Below are positions 1-9,155 of a stretch of 64,000 nucleotides of DNA, piece after piece (positions within the stretch are counted from its first letter, which is position 1; every line of letters starts with the position of its first letter). The stretch is taken from the NCBI GenBank assembly GCA_014284505.1, contig JAAFYY010000001.1:4464001-4528000 (forward strand), in the 5' to 3' direction. The position numbers and the translations under genes were made by a program. Origin of the DNA: Streptacidiphilus sp. 4-A2 (GTDB lineage Bacteria; Actinomycetota; Actinomycetes; Streptomycetales; Streptomycetaceae). The notes beneath the pieces were generated by a model. The model had not been told where the DNA came from. It was given only the letters and a program-made list of their open reading frames with translations, and made no database searches.

Positions 1-521
1 GTCCAGCAGGGATTTGAGCGCCGGGGACACCACCATCCGCCCCGGCGCGGGGTAGTGCGCCACCCCCGGCGGCAGTGGCGCGTCCGGGCCGTCCGGCGCA
101 CGATCCGGCCGCGCACGCTCTGCCCGGCGAAGACCGTGTCGGCGTCGGCGATCAGCACCGTGCGGCTGGTCGGCGGCGCGGTGGCGGAGCCGTAGAAGGT
201 GTCGTACTGGCTGTAGAGCCGCTCGTTGCGGTGCTCCGAGGCCGTCGGGATCGAGGCCACCGCGAGCAGCAGCCCGACGCCGAGGCCGACCGCGACGGCG
301 GAGAGCAGCAGCCGGATCCGCGCGCTGCGGCCACCGGTGAACGCCAGGCGCACGCCGAGCAGGTACTGCGCCAGGCCCGGCAACCGCACCCGGCCGGCCC
401 GGCCTGGGCCGACGGGTATCGGGGCGGTCGGGGCCGTCCGGGCCGCCTCGGCAGTGGGAGCGGTCGGGGTCGGGTCGGCGGGGTCATATCGCCCGGGCCA
501 GGTCGCGGGTGCGGCCGTCAC
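1..521 (-). CDS. ABC transporter permease, FtsX/MacB type (3' end outside window)
   Basis: Membrane half of a MacB/FtsX-type ABC exporter, paired with the ATPase gene just upstream. Read from GTG 521, a Pro/Ala-rich cytoplasmic stretch of about 45 residues is followed by LAQYLLGVRLAFTGG, a first membrane helix (RIRLLLSAVAVGLGVGLL) and the beginning of an extracytoplasmic domain. The frame breaks near base 86-92, where a C run appears one base short; after that correction it stays open to base 1 (ending ALKSLLD). The start lies 38 bp inside the ATPase gene, which suggests translational coupling, but no strong ribosome binding site fixes it. Substrate unknown; most of the protein lies beyond the window. 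Confidence 0.75.
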   Translation of the reverse strand, partial: MTAAPATWPGRYDPADPTPTAPTAEAARTAPTAPIPVGPGRAGRVRLPGLAQYLLGVRLAFTGGRSARIRLLLSAVAVGLGVGLLLAVASIPTASEHRNERLYSQYDTFYGSATAPPTSRTVLIADADTVFAGQSVRGRIVRRTARTRHCRRGWRTTPRRGGWWCPRRSNPCW

Positions 522-1225
522 GGACGACGACCTCACGGTCGGCGTAGGCGGCGACCCGGGACTCGTGGGTGACCAGCACCACCGCGGCGGAGGTCTCCCG
601 CGGCCTGGACCAGCAGCCGCATCACCCGCTCGCCGTTCAACGAGTCCAGCGCGCCGGTGGGTTCGTCGGCGAAGACCACCTTGGGCCGGGTGACCAGGGC
701 CCGGGCCACACCGACCCGCTGCGCCTGACCGCCGGAGATCTCACCGGGCCGCTTCCCGGCCAGACCTGGGACCTCCAGCCGTTCCAGCCACTCGGCGGCC
801 ACGGCGTGCGCGGCCCGGCGGCGCATCCCGGCGAGCCGCAGCGGCAGCGCGACATTCTCCAGGTTGCTTAGCTCGGGCACGAGTTGGGCGAACTGGAACA
901 GGAAGCCGAAGTCGCCGCGGCGCAGCTCGCTGCGCCGGGCGTCGGTGCTGCGGGTCAACTCCTCACCCTGGTACTCGATCCGGCCGCGCTCCGGGCGGAC
1001 GATCCCGGCCAGGCAGAGCAGCAGCGTGGACTTGCCCGAGCCCGACGGGCCCATGATCGCGACGAGTTCACCGGCGGCGACCTCGATTCCGGCTCCGGCC
1101 AGGGCCGGTGTGGGGCCGTAGTCCTTGTGGAGGCCCTCGGCGCGCAGCAGCGCCGACCCGCCCGTCGACCCGCCCGGCGGCCCGCTCCTCGGCTCGCTCA
1201 TCGGCTCGCCCGTCGACCCGCTCAT
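484..1225 (-). CDS. ABC transporter ATP-binding protein (MacB-like)
   Basis: ATPase that powers the neighbouring FtsX/MacB-type permease. Visible motifs: Walker A GPSGSGKST (about residues 59-67), Q-loop FLFQFAQLVPELSNLENV, signature ISGGQAQRV, Walker B VVFADEPTGALD. The H-loop (LVTHES) and the C-terminus (REVVVRDGRTRDLARAI, stop at 484-486) are in another frame: the shift is near 597-600 in a GCGGGAG run. The first 24 residues are a low-complexity Ser/Gly/Pro tail. The start ATG overlaps the stop of the PadR gene (ATGA), so regulator, ATPase and permease form one operon on the minus strand. Confidence 0.88.
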
Positions 1226-1746
1226 CGGCGGAGCTCCGCGGCGAGCTGCTCCAGCCGGGCGGCGGTGAGTTCGAGCCAGCGCAGGTCGGCTTCCAGGTGG
1301 AACAGGGCGTGGTCGCAGACGAGCTGGTCGGCGAGGTCGCCGTCGAGCTTGCGCCGGGTCAGTTCCCGCATCAGCCGCAGGTGTTCGCCGCGCTGGTTGT
1401 CGAGCACCTCGTCGGCGGAGCGCCCGGTGAGCAGCGCCAGTACGACCTTGGTGTAGAGGGTGCTCTGGAGGTAGGGCTCGGCGGGTTCCGGCCTGCTGAG
1501 CCACTGCTGGACGTCGGTGACCCCGGCGTCGGTGATGGTGTACCGCTTGCGCTCGGGCCCCTCACCCGCCTCGACCGAATCGACCTCGATCAGACCGTTC
1601 TTGAGCAGCCGTGAGAGCGTCGCATACACCTGACCGTACGGCAGCGCACGATCGTGACCAAATCGTTGATCATAGGCGCGTTTGATGTCGTAACCGTGGC
1701 TGGGCTCACGTTCCAGCAGGCCAAGGATGGTGTGACCGAGTGACAT
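1222..1746 (-). CDS. PadR-family transcriptional regulator
   Basis: Winged-helix repressor that most likely controls its own operon with the downstream ABC exporter. I start it at ATG 1746 (MSLGHTILGLLEREPSHGYD), the classic PadR N-terminus; a longer upstream reading is possible but would run through the operator. The winged helix spans about residues 1-85 (SHGYDIKRAYDQRFG, YGQVYATLSRLLKNGLI), followed by the C-terminal helical dimerisation domain (Vir_C/PadR C-type). About 174 residues, normal for the family. A near-perfect palindrome sits 9 bp upstream of the start. PadR regulators next to ABC exporters usually respond to toxic compounds or antibiotics; the ligand here cannot be read from sequence. 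Confidence 0.9.
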   Translation of the reverse strand: MSLGHTILGLLEREPSHGYDIKRAYDQRFGHDRALPYGQVYATLSRLLKNGLIEVDSVEAGEGPERKRYTITDAGVTDVQQWLSRPEPAEPYLQSTLYTKVVLALLTGRSADEVLDNQRGEHLRLMRELTRRKLDGDLADQLVCDHALFHLEADLRWLELTAARLEQLAAELRR

Positions 1747-1754
1747 GGGGTAAC

Positions 1755-1771
1755 TATACACATCGTGTATA
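1755..1771. promoter_or_regulatory. Palindrome TATACAC-ATC-GTGTATA, likely PadR operator
   Basis: Seven-base arms TATACAC and GTGTATA around a 3-bp centre, directly in front of the PadR start codon. AT-rich dyads of this kind are typical PadR operators, so autoregulation of the padR-ABC operon is the simple reading. Confidence 0.7.
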
Positions 1772-1782
1772 CCCTCGATGCA

Positions 1783-1800
1783 TACACCCGTCCCGGTGTA
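1783..1800. promoter_or_regulatory. Second inverted repeat TACACC-N6-GGTGTA
   Basis: Arms TACACC and GGTGTA resemble half-sites of the palindrome at 1755-1771 (TACAC/GTGTA). It may be a second, weaker PadR site covering the promoter of the regulator or of the divergent DUF2637 gene. Confidence 0.45.
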
Positions 1801-1908
1801 CTCCGACCCAAAAGTCCCACCAGTGGCCTGGAGTTGGGCCAGTATGGTTGCCGCCTCGGCGTCTGCCGAGGGGAGCACTCACTGGCGGTACACAGGCGGG
1901 GCGGTTTC

Positions 1909-2916
1909 ATGAGACTTACCGACATAACGCTGGGCTGGGGGATCACCGCCGTCGCGGCCTTCCTCGCGGTCGCCGGTGTGGCGACCCTGATGCGGTCCCG
2001 CGGTGCGACCGCGCGGGACAGTGCCGACTCCTGGGAGCGCGGCGAGGAGCGCCGCCGCCGCAAGGAGGCCCTGTACGGCAGCGCGTCCTACGTGCTGCTG
2101 TTCGCCTGCGCGTCGGTCGCCGCGGCGCTGTCCTTCCACGGCCTGGTGGGCTTCGGCGTGGAGAATCTCAACCTCTCCGGTGGCTGGCAGTACCTGGTGC
2201 CGTTCGGCCTGGACGGCGCGGCCATGTTCTGTTCGGTCCTGGCCGTCCGCGAGGCCAGCCACGGCGACGCCGCGCTCGGCTCGCGGATCCTGGTCTGGCT
2301 GTTCGCCGCCGCGTCCGCCTGGTTCAACTGGGTGCACGCGCCGCGCGGCCTGGACCACAACGGCGCCCCGCAGTTCTTCGCGGGCATGTCGCTCTCCGCG
2401 GCGGTGCTGTTCGACCGGGCGCTGAAGCAGACCCGCCGGGCGGCGCTGCGCGAGCAGGGCCTGGTGCCCCGCCCGCTGCCGCAGATCCGCATCGTGCGCT
2501 GGCTGCGCGCACCCCGGGAGACCTTCGCCGCCTGGTCGCTGATGCTGCTGGAGAACGTCCGGACGCTGGACGACGCGGTCGAGGAGGTCCGCGAGGACAA
2601 GCGCCAGCGACTGCTCGACCGGGACAAGCAGCGCCGGGACTCCCGCCACGAGCGGGCCCAGCTGCGGGCCCTCGGCTCCGGCCGGAGCTGGACCCGTGGC
2701 GAGCGGGAGCTGCCCGCGCTGCCGCACCCGGGCACCGCCCCGGCGGCGCCCGCGCCGGTCGCCGCCGCCGAGCGGGAGCCGGTACCGGCCCCGGCGGCCG
2801 CGGAGCCCGTCATAGCCCGGACCTTCGACCTGACGGCCGAAGACGACACCCTGACGCTGCCCCGCCTGGACTCCCTGGAGCAGAAGCTCAAGGATCTGGA
2901 GCGGCTCTACGGCTGA
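1909..2916 (+). CDS. DUF2637 domain-containing membrane protein
   Basis: Actinobacterial membrane protein of unknown role (DUF2637, related to the SpdB-type spread proteins of Streptomyces plasmids). I start at ATG 1909 (MRLTDITLGWGITAVAAF). About four hydrophobic segments lie in residues 5-170 (TLGWGITAVAAFLAVAGVA; YVLLFACASVAAALSF; YLVPFGLDGAAMFCSVLAV; RILVWLFAAASAWFNWV). The C-terminal half is charged (EEVREDKRQRLLDRDKQRR), then Ala/Pro-rich, and ends with a short amphipathic helix (LEQKLKDLERLYG). Gene is fully open. It is divergent from the padR operon; no partner gene clarifies its function. Chromosomal DUF2637 proteins often sit beside DNA-handling genes, which is not the case here. 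Confidence 0.85.
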   Translation: MRLTDITLGWGITAVAAFLAVAGVATLMRSRGATARDSADSWERGEERRRRKEALYGSASYVLLFACASVAAALSFHGLVGFGVENLNLSGGWQYLVPFGLDGAAMFCSVLAVREASHGDAALGSRILVWLFAAASAWFNWVHAPRGLDHNGAPQFFAGMSLSAAVLFDRALKQTRRAALREQGLVPRPLPQIRIVRWLRAPRETFAAWSLMLLENVRTLDDAVEEVREDKRQRLLDRDKQRRDSRHERAQLRALGSGRSWTRGERELPALPHPGTAPAAPAPVAAAEREPVPAPAAAEPVIARTFDLTAEDDTLTLPRLDSLEQKLKDLERLYG

Positions 2917-3005
2917 CGCCCCGTCAGCCGAGTGCGTCCCCTGGGCCCCGGCCCGCCGGGCCGTCGAGGATCCGCTCCCGGATCCCGAACGGTCAGCCTG
3001 AACCC

Positions 3006-5150
3006 TCAGGTGGCGGCCGGGGCCCACGCCAGTTCGAACCACATCCGCTTGCCGCTGCCGCGCGGGTCCACGCCCCAGGCGTCGGCGAGCGCCTCCACCA
3101 GCATCAACCCGCGCCCTGAGGACGCCTGTTCGCCCGGCGTGCGGCGCTTGGGCCACAGGTCGGACTCGTCGTCCACCTCCACCCGCAGCCGGGCCGGGCC
3201 CGAGGGGACGTCCTGGCTCTCCTGGAACAGCCGTGCGGTCAGCAGCGCGTCCTTGTCGGTGTGCACCAGGGCGTTGGTGATCAGCTCGGAGGTGAGCAGT
3301 TCCACCGTGTCGGCCAGCTCGCCGACGCCCCAGCGCCGTACCGCGTCCCGCAGCTCCCGCCGCACCTCGGAGATCCGGGCCAGATCCGCCTGCGGGACCC
3401 GGCGGCGCAGCGTCCGCGGCCGGTGCCCCTCAGGGCCGTCCCAGCGCAGCAGCAGCAGGGCGATGTCGTCGTCTCGCTCGTGGCTGTCGGCCGCCGCGGC
3501 CTCGATCCGCCCGGCCAGGGCCTCCAGCGCGGCGGGCCCCTGCGGCTGCGGCCCGGCGATGGCCTGCCGGATCCGCTCCATGCCCTGGTCCTGGTCCACC
3601 GTGCGGGTCTCGACCAGCCCGTCGGTGCACAGCAGCAGCACCTCGCCCGGGTCCAGGGTGAACCGGGTGACCGGGTAGGTGCCCTCCGGGTCGATGCCCA
3701 GCGGCAGCCCGCCGGCCACGGACTGGACCCCGCTGCTGCCGTCCGCGCGGCGCACCAGCGGCTCCAGGTGCCCGGCCCGGACCGCGTAGACCGCGCCGTA
3801 GTCGACATTGACCTCCGCGTAGAGGCAGGTCGCGAAGTGGCCGGTGTCCAGGTCGGCGAGGAAGCGGGAGGCCCGCGCCATCACCGCGTCCGGCGGGTGC
3901 CCCTCGGCGGCGTAGGCGCGCAGTGCGATCCGCAGCTGCCCCATCACCCCGGCCGCGTGCACGTCGTGGCCCTGCACATCGCCGATGACCACGCCGACAT
4001 GCCCGGCCGGAAGCGGCACCACGTCGTACCAGTCGCCGCCGATCTGGAGCCCGGTCCCGGCCGGCAGGTAGCGGACGGCGGTGGTGAAGCCCGGCAGCGG
4101 CGGGATCCGGCGCGGCAGCAGCACCCGCTGGAGCCCGGCGGCGAGCTCGTGCTCGGCGTCGTGCAGCCGGGCCCGGGCCAGCGACTGGGCGACCATGCCG
4201 CCGAGGGTGCCCAGCAGCGTCCGGTCCTCCGCGTCCAGCTCGCGATCCTCGTCGAAGCTGACCACGCACAGCCCCAGCGTCCGGCCGCTGGCCACCAGCG
4301 GCAGGAAGACCCAGGAGCGGCGGGCGGTCTGCGCGGCCATCGGCCAGGCGTCGGGGAAGCGCTCCCGGTACTCCCGGGGGCTGCCCAGGAACACCGGGGT
4401 GCGGGTGCGCAGCGCGAGCGCGGCGGGGTGGTCGCTGTCCATCGGGATGTGGTCGGGGGCCTGGGCGCCGTCGCGGTAGCCGATGGAGCGCTGGATCTGG
4501 ATGCGCCCGTTCTCCAGCACCGCCAGCACCAGCCCGTCCGGCGGGATCCCGGGCAGCGGGAGCTCGGTGAAGACCCGGGCGACGTCGTGCACACTGACCG
4601 CGTCGGAGAGGGCGCGGGCGGTCTCCTTGATGAAGCGGGTGCGCTCCTCGCGCAGGACGGCCAGATGCTCGGTGTGCAGCCGCTTGTTGAGCTCGGCGGT
4701 GGCGTCCCAGACGAAGCCGACCATGTGGCCGGGCAGCCCCTGCTGGTCCGGCACCACCCGGCCGCGGAAGCGCACCGCGTGCATGCCCTCGCCCGCGCAC
4801 AGCGTCCGGTAGTAGGCGCCGCACTGGCCCAGGTCGGCGACGGCGCGGCGGACCCGGCGGCGGACCACCGGGCGGTCGTCGGGGTGCAGCAGGTCCAGGA
4901 ACGTCCGGGCGTCGAAGCCCTCGCCGAAGCCGCTGAGCCCGAGCACCCGCCGGGCCCGCTCGTCGCCGACGATCACGTCGCGCTGGATGTCCCAGTCGAA
5001 GGTCCCGATGCCGTTCGCGGCCATCGCGGGTTCCAGCCAGGTACCCGGATCGGCCACCAGGTCGGCCACCGGTTCGGGACGCCACCGCTGAGCCCCGCCC
5101 AGCGCGGACGCACCCGCCGCAGGCCGGGGCGGCTGGGGTACCGACACCAT
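3006..5150 (-). CDS. PAS-GAF-SpoIIE phosphatase with C-terminal HATPase (RsbU/RsbW-like)
   Basis: Multidomain signalling protein that probably dephosphorylates an anti-anti-sigma factor and may also phosphorylate or bind one. Domains in order: PAS (about residues 35-160, GTFDWDIQRDVIVGDERA), GAF (about 180-350), PP2C-type SpoIIE phosphatase (about 365-575; GGDWYDVVPL, GDVQGHD and a late HERDDDIALLLLR metal-site region), then a histidine-kinase-like ATPase (about 590-710; ELITNALVHT, GRGLMLVEALADAWG). I prefer ATG 5150 (MVSVPQP), which has GGGAG upstream, to GTG 5174. Fully open, about 714 residues, a standard Streptomyces architecture. No sigma or anti-anti-sigma gene is adjacent, so the target is elsewhere. 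Confidence 0.93.
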   Translation of the reverse strand: MVSVPQPPRPAAGASALGGAQRWRPEPVADLVADPGTWLEPAMAANGIGTFDWDIQRDVIVGDERARRVLGLSGFGEGFDARTFLDLLHPDDRPVVRRRVRRAVADLGQCGAYYRTLCAGEGMHAVRFRGRVVPDQQGLPGHMVGFVWDATAELNKRLHTEHLAVLREERTRFIKETARALSDAVSVHDVARVFTELPLPGIPPDGLVLAVLENGRIQIQRSIGYRDGAQAPDHIPMDSDHPAALALRTRTPVFLGSPREYRERFPDAWPMAAQTARRSWVFLPLVASGRTLGLCVVSFDEDRELDAEDRTLLGTLGGMVAQSLARARLHDAEHELAAGLQRVLLPRRIPPLPGFTTAVRYLPAGTGLQIGGDWYDVVPLPAGHVGVVIGDVQGHDVHAAGVMGQLRIALRAYAAEGHPPDAVMARASRFLADLDTGHFATCLYAEVNVDYGAVYAVRAGHLEPLVRRADGSSGVQSVAGGLPLGIDPEGTYPVTRFTLDPGEVLLLCTDGLVETRTVDQDQGMERIRQAIAGPQPQGPAALEALAGRIEAAAADSHERDDDIALLLLRWDGPEGHRPRTLRRRVPQADLARISEVRRELRDAVRRWGVGELADTVELLTSELITNALVHTDKDALLTARLFQESQDVPSGPARLRVEVDDESDLWPKRRTPGEQASSGRGLMLVEALADAWGVDPRGSGKRMWFELAWAPAAT

Positions 5151-5489
5151 GCTGCTCCCGCCGCTCTCGGCCACTGTGGCCCGTCCGGTGCTGCCGGAGA
5201 CAGCGTCCGGGTCTACGTGTGTTTATCAGTACTTCCGCACTTCATCCTGTCGGATGAAGTGCGTGACGGCAATGGCGGCGTTCGGAACCAACTGCTCCGG
5301 CACCGCCGCCGACGGCCGGATTCCGCTTCATTGCCATTGTTGTCGCCGTCATTCCCGGGCATTTCTGGGCGCGGCGGCTCCGCTTCCGGATCATTACCGT
5401 AAGGCCACCACCAGATCACGGAACCATATCGGCGCCCCACTCGTCACTATCTCCACAGGCGTGTTCACGAGCGCCGGACGTACGAAGGG
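5151..5489. other. Intergenic region, lower GC, between divergent genes
   Basis: About 340 bp separate the divergent phosphatase gene and galE. It is clearly less GC-rich than its surroundings and carries a perfect hairpin (5237-5262). No convincing gene: short frames here lack ribosome binding sites and streptomycete codon bias. Confidence 0.6.
5237..5262. promoter_or_regulatory. Perfect 11-bp hairpin, loop TGTC
   Basis: Arms GCACTTCATCC and GGATGAAGTGC around TGTC. It lies between two divergent promoters and has no T tract after it, so an operator (dyad for a dimeric regulator) is more likely than a terminator. GAAGTG/CACTTC are the outer parts of each half-site. Confidence 0.55.
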
Positions 5490-6693
5490 GTGGGGGCAGA
5501 GTTGAAGGTACTGATCACCGGCGGAGCCGGATTCATCGGCAGCACGGTCGCCTCGGCCTGCCTGGACCAGGGGATCACCCCGGTGATCCTGGACAGCCTG
5601 GTGACCGGCCGCCGGGAGTTCACCGAGGGGCGGGACTTCTACCAGGGCGACATCGCCGACGGCCCGCTGCTCGACCGGATCTTCGCAGAGCACCCGGAGA
5701 TCAGCGCCACCATCCACTGCGCGGCACTGTTCGCGGCGCCGGAGCCGGTCAGCGAGCCGCTGCACTACTACCGCGAGAACATGGCCGGCACCGTGGCGCT
5801 GCTGGAACACCTCCAGCGCAACGGCTGCGGGCGGCTGCTCTTCAGCTCCTCGGCCTCGATCTACACCCCGGCGCCGACTTCGCCGTGGACGAGTCCTCCG
5901 AGCTGGACCCGCTCAGCCCCTACGCCCGCACCAAGATGCTGATGGAACTGGTGTTCAAGGACACCGCCGAAGCCACCCCGCTGCGGGTGCTGTCGCTGCG
6001 CTACTTCAACCCCATCGGCGCGGACCCGCAGCTGCGCACCGGCCTCCAGACGCCGCTGCCTCGCACGCCCTGGGCAAGCTGATCGAGGCGCGGCGCGGCG
6101 GCGGCACCTTCCGGATCACCGGAACCGACTGGCCGACCCGCGACGGCAGCGGCATCCGCGACTACGTCCACGTCTGGGACCTGGCCCGGGCCCATGTGGC
6201 GGCGCTGCGCCGGTTCGACGAGGCGCTGCCGCCGCAGGACGCCGGCCGCTACGAGGTGATCAACCTCGGCACCGGGCAGGGCACCACCGTGCGCGAGCTG
6301 GTGGCCGCGTTCGAGTCGGTGACCGGCGAGCCGCAGCCGGTGGAGGAGAGCGGACCGCGCCCGGGCGACAACGCCGGGGCGTTCACCCGCAGCGACAAGG
6401 CGGCCCGGCTGCTCGACTGGCGGCCCGAGCTCACCCTGGAGCAGGGCATCGCCGACACCCTCGCCTGGTTCGAGCGCCGCGAGGCGGTCCTCGCCCCGCC
6501 TGAGCCCGCGTTCCGTCCCCGCACCCCCGGGCTCGCGCCTTCCGGCTTCGCGCCCTCCGCTCCGTACTCTCCGCTTCACCACCGACACGCCCGGACGCCC
6601 CGCGTCCGGGCGTGTCTGCGCTTCCGGGAGCCGCGCCCGGCGGGACGCTGGACATCGTCCGCACGGCAGGGTGTAATGCAGACAGATGTTTGA
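5490..6693 (+). CDS. galE: UDP-glucose 4-epimerase / NAD-dependent sugar epimerase (frameshifted)
   Basis: Extended short-chain dehydrogenase that interconverts UDP-glucose and UDP-galactose in the Leloir pathway or cell-wall sugar supply. Rossmann motif TGGAGFIGS near the N-terminus, SSSASIYTP with the catalytic region, then YARTKM (YxxxK), RYFNPIGADP, RDYVHVWDLARAH and EVINLGTGQGTTVREL, all typical of GalE. Two breaks: near 5872 (CCGGGC reads CCGGC) and near 6060 (a CCC run reads CC). Start is GTG 5490 or TTG 5502. The C-terminus after about LAWFERREAVL is an unusual Pro-rich tail of roughly 65 residues, so the true stop may be earlier if a further indel exists. No other galactose genes nearby. 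Confidence 0.8.
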
Positions 6694-6723
6694 ACGCCGT
6701 TCTAACCACCGGGGCGAGGCACC

Positions 6724-7428
6724 GTGCGACTGACACCCACTGAGCGGGACCGGCTGCTGATCTTCACAGCGGCAGAACTGGCACGCGCGCGTCGTGCGCG
6801 CGGCCTGCGCCTCAACGTCCCGGAGGCAACCGCGCTGATCGCCGACACCGTGTGCGAGGCGGCCCGGGACGGGCGCCGGCTGGCCGAGGCGGTCGAGGCC
6901 GGACGCAGCGTGCTCAGCGCCGACGACGTCCTGCCCGGCGTCCCCGACGTGGTGACCACACTCCAGGTCGAGGCGGTGTTCGACGACGGCACCCGGCTGT
7001 GCGTGATCGATGATCCTTTCCGCGGCGCGGGCTCGCTGGGGCCGGACGCCCCCGGCGCGGCGCTGCCCGGCACGGGCGAGGGCTACGAGCCGGTCGAGCC
7101 CGTGCTGGTACTTCCGGTGCGGAACACCTCCGCCGTGCCGATCACGGTCACCTCGCATTTTCACTTCTTCGAGGCGAACCCGCGGCTGGCCTTCGACCGG
7201 GCCTTGGCCTACGGCATGCGGCTGGCGGTCCCGGCCGGCTCCTCGGTCCGCTTCGACGCAGGCGCCGTGGTCGAAGTCGCCCTGCTGCCCATCGGCGGCG
7301 CCCGCGTAGCCATCGGCTTCGCCGGACTGGTCGACGGACCCCTGGACGCCCCCGGCGCCCGCGACACAGCACTCCAAAAAGCCCGCGCCACCGGCTACCT
7401 GACGCACTACCAGGAGGACACCCCGTGA
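6724..7428 (+). CDS. ureAB: Fused urease gamma-beta subunit (UreAB)
   Basis: Single protein joining the gamma (about residues 1-100; MRLTPTERDRLLIFTAAELARA start, ADDVLPGVPDVV) and beta (about 110-215; FFEANPRLAFDRALAYGMRL) urease subunits, a fusion known from actinobacterial secondary ureases. It forms the scaffold around the catalytic alpha subunit encoded next. Start is GTG 6724; the stop overlaps the ureC start (GTGA, 7425-7428), so translation is coupled. Fully open. Codon choice changes near 7300, from CTG/GAG/AAG to CTC/CAA/AAA usage that continues through ureC. No ureE, F, G or D accessory gene occurs in the window, so nickel insertion would have to rely on another locus, if this enzyme uses nickel at all. 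Confidence 0.9.
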   Translation: MRLTPTERDRLLIFTAAELARARRARGLRLNVPEATALIADTVCEAARDGRRLAEAVEAGRSVLSADDVLPGVPDVVTTLQVEAVFDDGTRLCVIDDPFRGAGSLGPDAPGAALPGTGEGYEPVEPVLVLPVRNTSAVPITVTSHFHFFEANPRLAFDRALAYGMRLAVPAGSSVRFDAGAVVEVALLPIGGARVAIGFAGLVDGPLDAPGARDTALQKARATGYLTHYQEDTP

Positions 7429-9127
7429 CCGCCAGCCGCTTCGACGCCCAAGGCTGCCACGGCCGCCCCGCCACCCCCACCACCACCATCACCCCCACGA
7501 CTACATCGCCGTCCACGGCCCCCGCACCGGCGACCGCATCCGCCTCGGCGACTCCGGCCTCATCATCCGCATCGAAAACGACTCACAACAACCCGGCGAA
7601 GAATTCCTCGCCGGCTTCGGCAAAACCGCCCGCGACGGCCTCCACCTCAAAGCCGCCGCCATCCACGACACCTGCGACCTCGTCATCTCCAACGTCACCC
7701 TCATCGACGCCATCCAAGGCATCCGCAAAACCAGCATCGGCATCCGCGAAGGCCGCATCCACGCCATCGGCCGCGCCGGAAACCCCGACACCCTCCACGG
7801 AACCGACGTCATCGTCGGCACCGGCACCACCATCTCCGGCGAAGGCCTCATCGCCACCGCAGGCGCCATCGACACCCACGTCCACCTCCTGTCCCCCCGC
7901 ATCATGGAAGCCTCCCGCCTCCGGCACCACCACCATCATCGGCCAGGAATTCGGCCCCGTCTGGGGCGTCGGCGTCAACTCCCCCTGGGCCCTGCGCCAC
8001 GCCTTCAACGCCTTCGACGCCTGGCCCGTCAACATCGGCTTCCTCGCCCGCGGCTCCAGCTCACACCCCGCACCCCTCACCCAAGCCCTCGCCGAAGGCG
8101 GCGCCAGCGGCTTCAAAGTCCACGAAGACATGGGCGCCCACACCCGCGCCCTGGACACCGCCCTACGCGTCGCCGAAGAACACGACGTCCAAGTCGCCCT
8201 GCACACCGACGGCCTCAACGAATGCCTCTCCGTCGAAGACACCCTCGCCGTCCTCCAAGGACGCACCATCCACGCCTTCCACATCGAAGGCTGCGGCGGC
8301 GGACACGTCCCCAACGTCCTCAAAATGGCCGGCGTCCCCAACGTCATCGGCTCCTCCACCAACCCCACCCCTCCCGCGCGACGCCCTCGCCGAACACTTC
8401 GGCATGATCGTCTCCGCCCACGACCTCAAAACCGACCTCCCCGGCGACGCCGCCCTCGCCCGCGACCGCATCCGCGCCGGAACCATGGCGCCGAAGACAT
8501 CCTCACGACCTCGGCTTCGCATACTCCTGACGCCGGCCATGGGGCGCCGGGAAACGTCCGCTTCGCCATGGCCGGCAAAATGAAAACCGAACTCGGCCCC
8601 TCAACGGCGGATACGGCGACAACCACACCGGCGACGACAACGAAGCGTCCTGCGCTACATCGCAAACTCACCATCACCTCGCCCACGGCCTCGCCCACGA
8701 AATCGGCTCCATCGAAACCGGCAAACTCGCCGACATCGTCCTGTGGCGCCCCGACCACTTCGGGCCAAACCCCAACTCGTCCTCAAAGCAGGCTTCCCCG
8801 CCTACGGCGTCACCGGCGACCCCAACGCCTCCACCGACCGCTGCGAACCCCTATCCTCGGCCCAATTCGGCGCACACGGCCCACCCCCGCCGACATCTCC
8901 GTCGCCTTCGTCGCCCAGGCAGCCATCGACAACGGCGACCAACTCCCCAGCCGCCGCCGCGTCCCCGTCCGCAACACCCGCGGCATCGGCCCCCACAACA
9001 TGATCCGCAACACCCGCACCGGACACGTCGACGTCAACACCCACACCGGACTCGTCACCTCGACGGAGAACCCCTCATCTCCCAACCCGCCGACACCGTC
9101 TCCCTCAGCCGCCTCTACTTCCTCTGA
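7425..9127 (+). CDS. ureC: Atypical urease alpha subunit (UreC-like), heavily frameshifted
   Basis: Amidohydrolase catalytic subunit. Joined across frames it shows GDRIRLGDSGL, DTHVHLLSPR (two metal His), GFKVHEDMGAH with the Lys (AAA 8115-8117) that is carbamylated in urease, ALHTDGLNECLSVEDT, HAFHIEGCGGGHVPNV and SSTNPT, ending SLSRLYFL. Two canonical elements differ: the GGGTGP loop reads GQEFGPVWGVG, and the active-site flap VCHHL reads VSAHDL (8404-8427), so the flap Cys and following His are absent. About a dozen single-base indels (near 7485, 7917, 8368, 8488, 8510, then densely 8530-8900 and near 9060) break the frame; some of these cluster more than in neighbours, so real decay cannot be excluded. 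Substrate may not be urea. Confidence 0.8.
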
Positions 9128-9155
9128 CCCCCACCGCCGAACAGGAACAGCCCTT

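Noticed and set aside
2932..3678. 248-residue Ser/Arg-rich plus-strand frame
   Set aside because: Runs over the 3' end of the phosphatase gene in antisense; typical SRS-rich shadow composition.
3261..5402. 713-residue open frame on the plus strand over the phosphatase gene
   Set aside because: Antisense shadow of a GC-rich gene: His/Gly/Gln/Pro-rich, no domain; the minus frame carries PAS, GAF, PP2C and HATPase motifs.
7425..9127. ureC as a plain pseudogene
   Set aside because: Indels are frequent, but essential genes in the window show the same error type, so decay cannot be claimed without resequencing.
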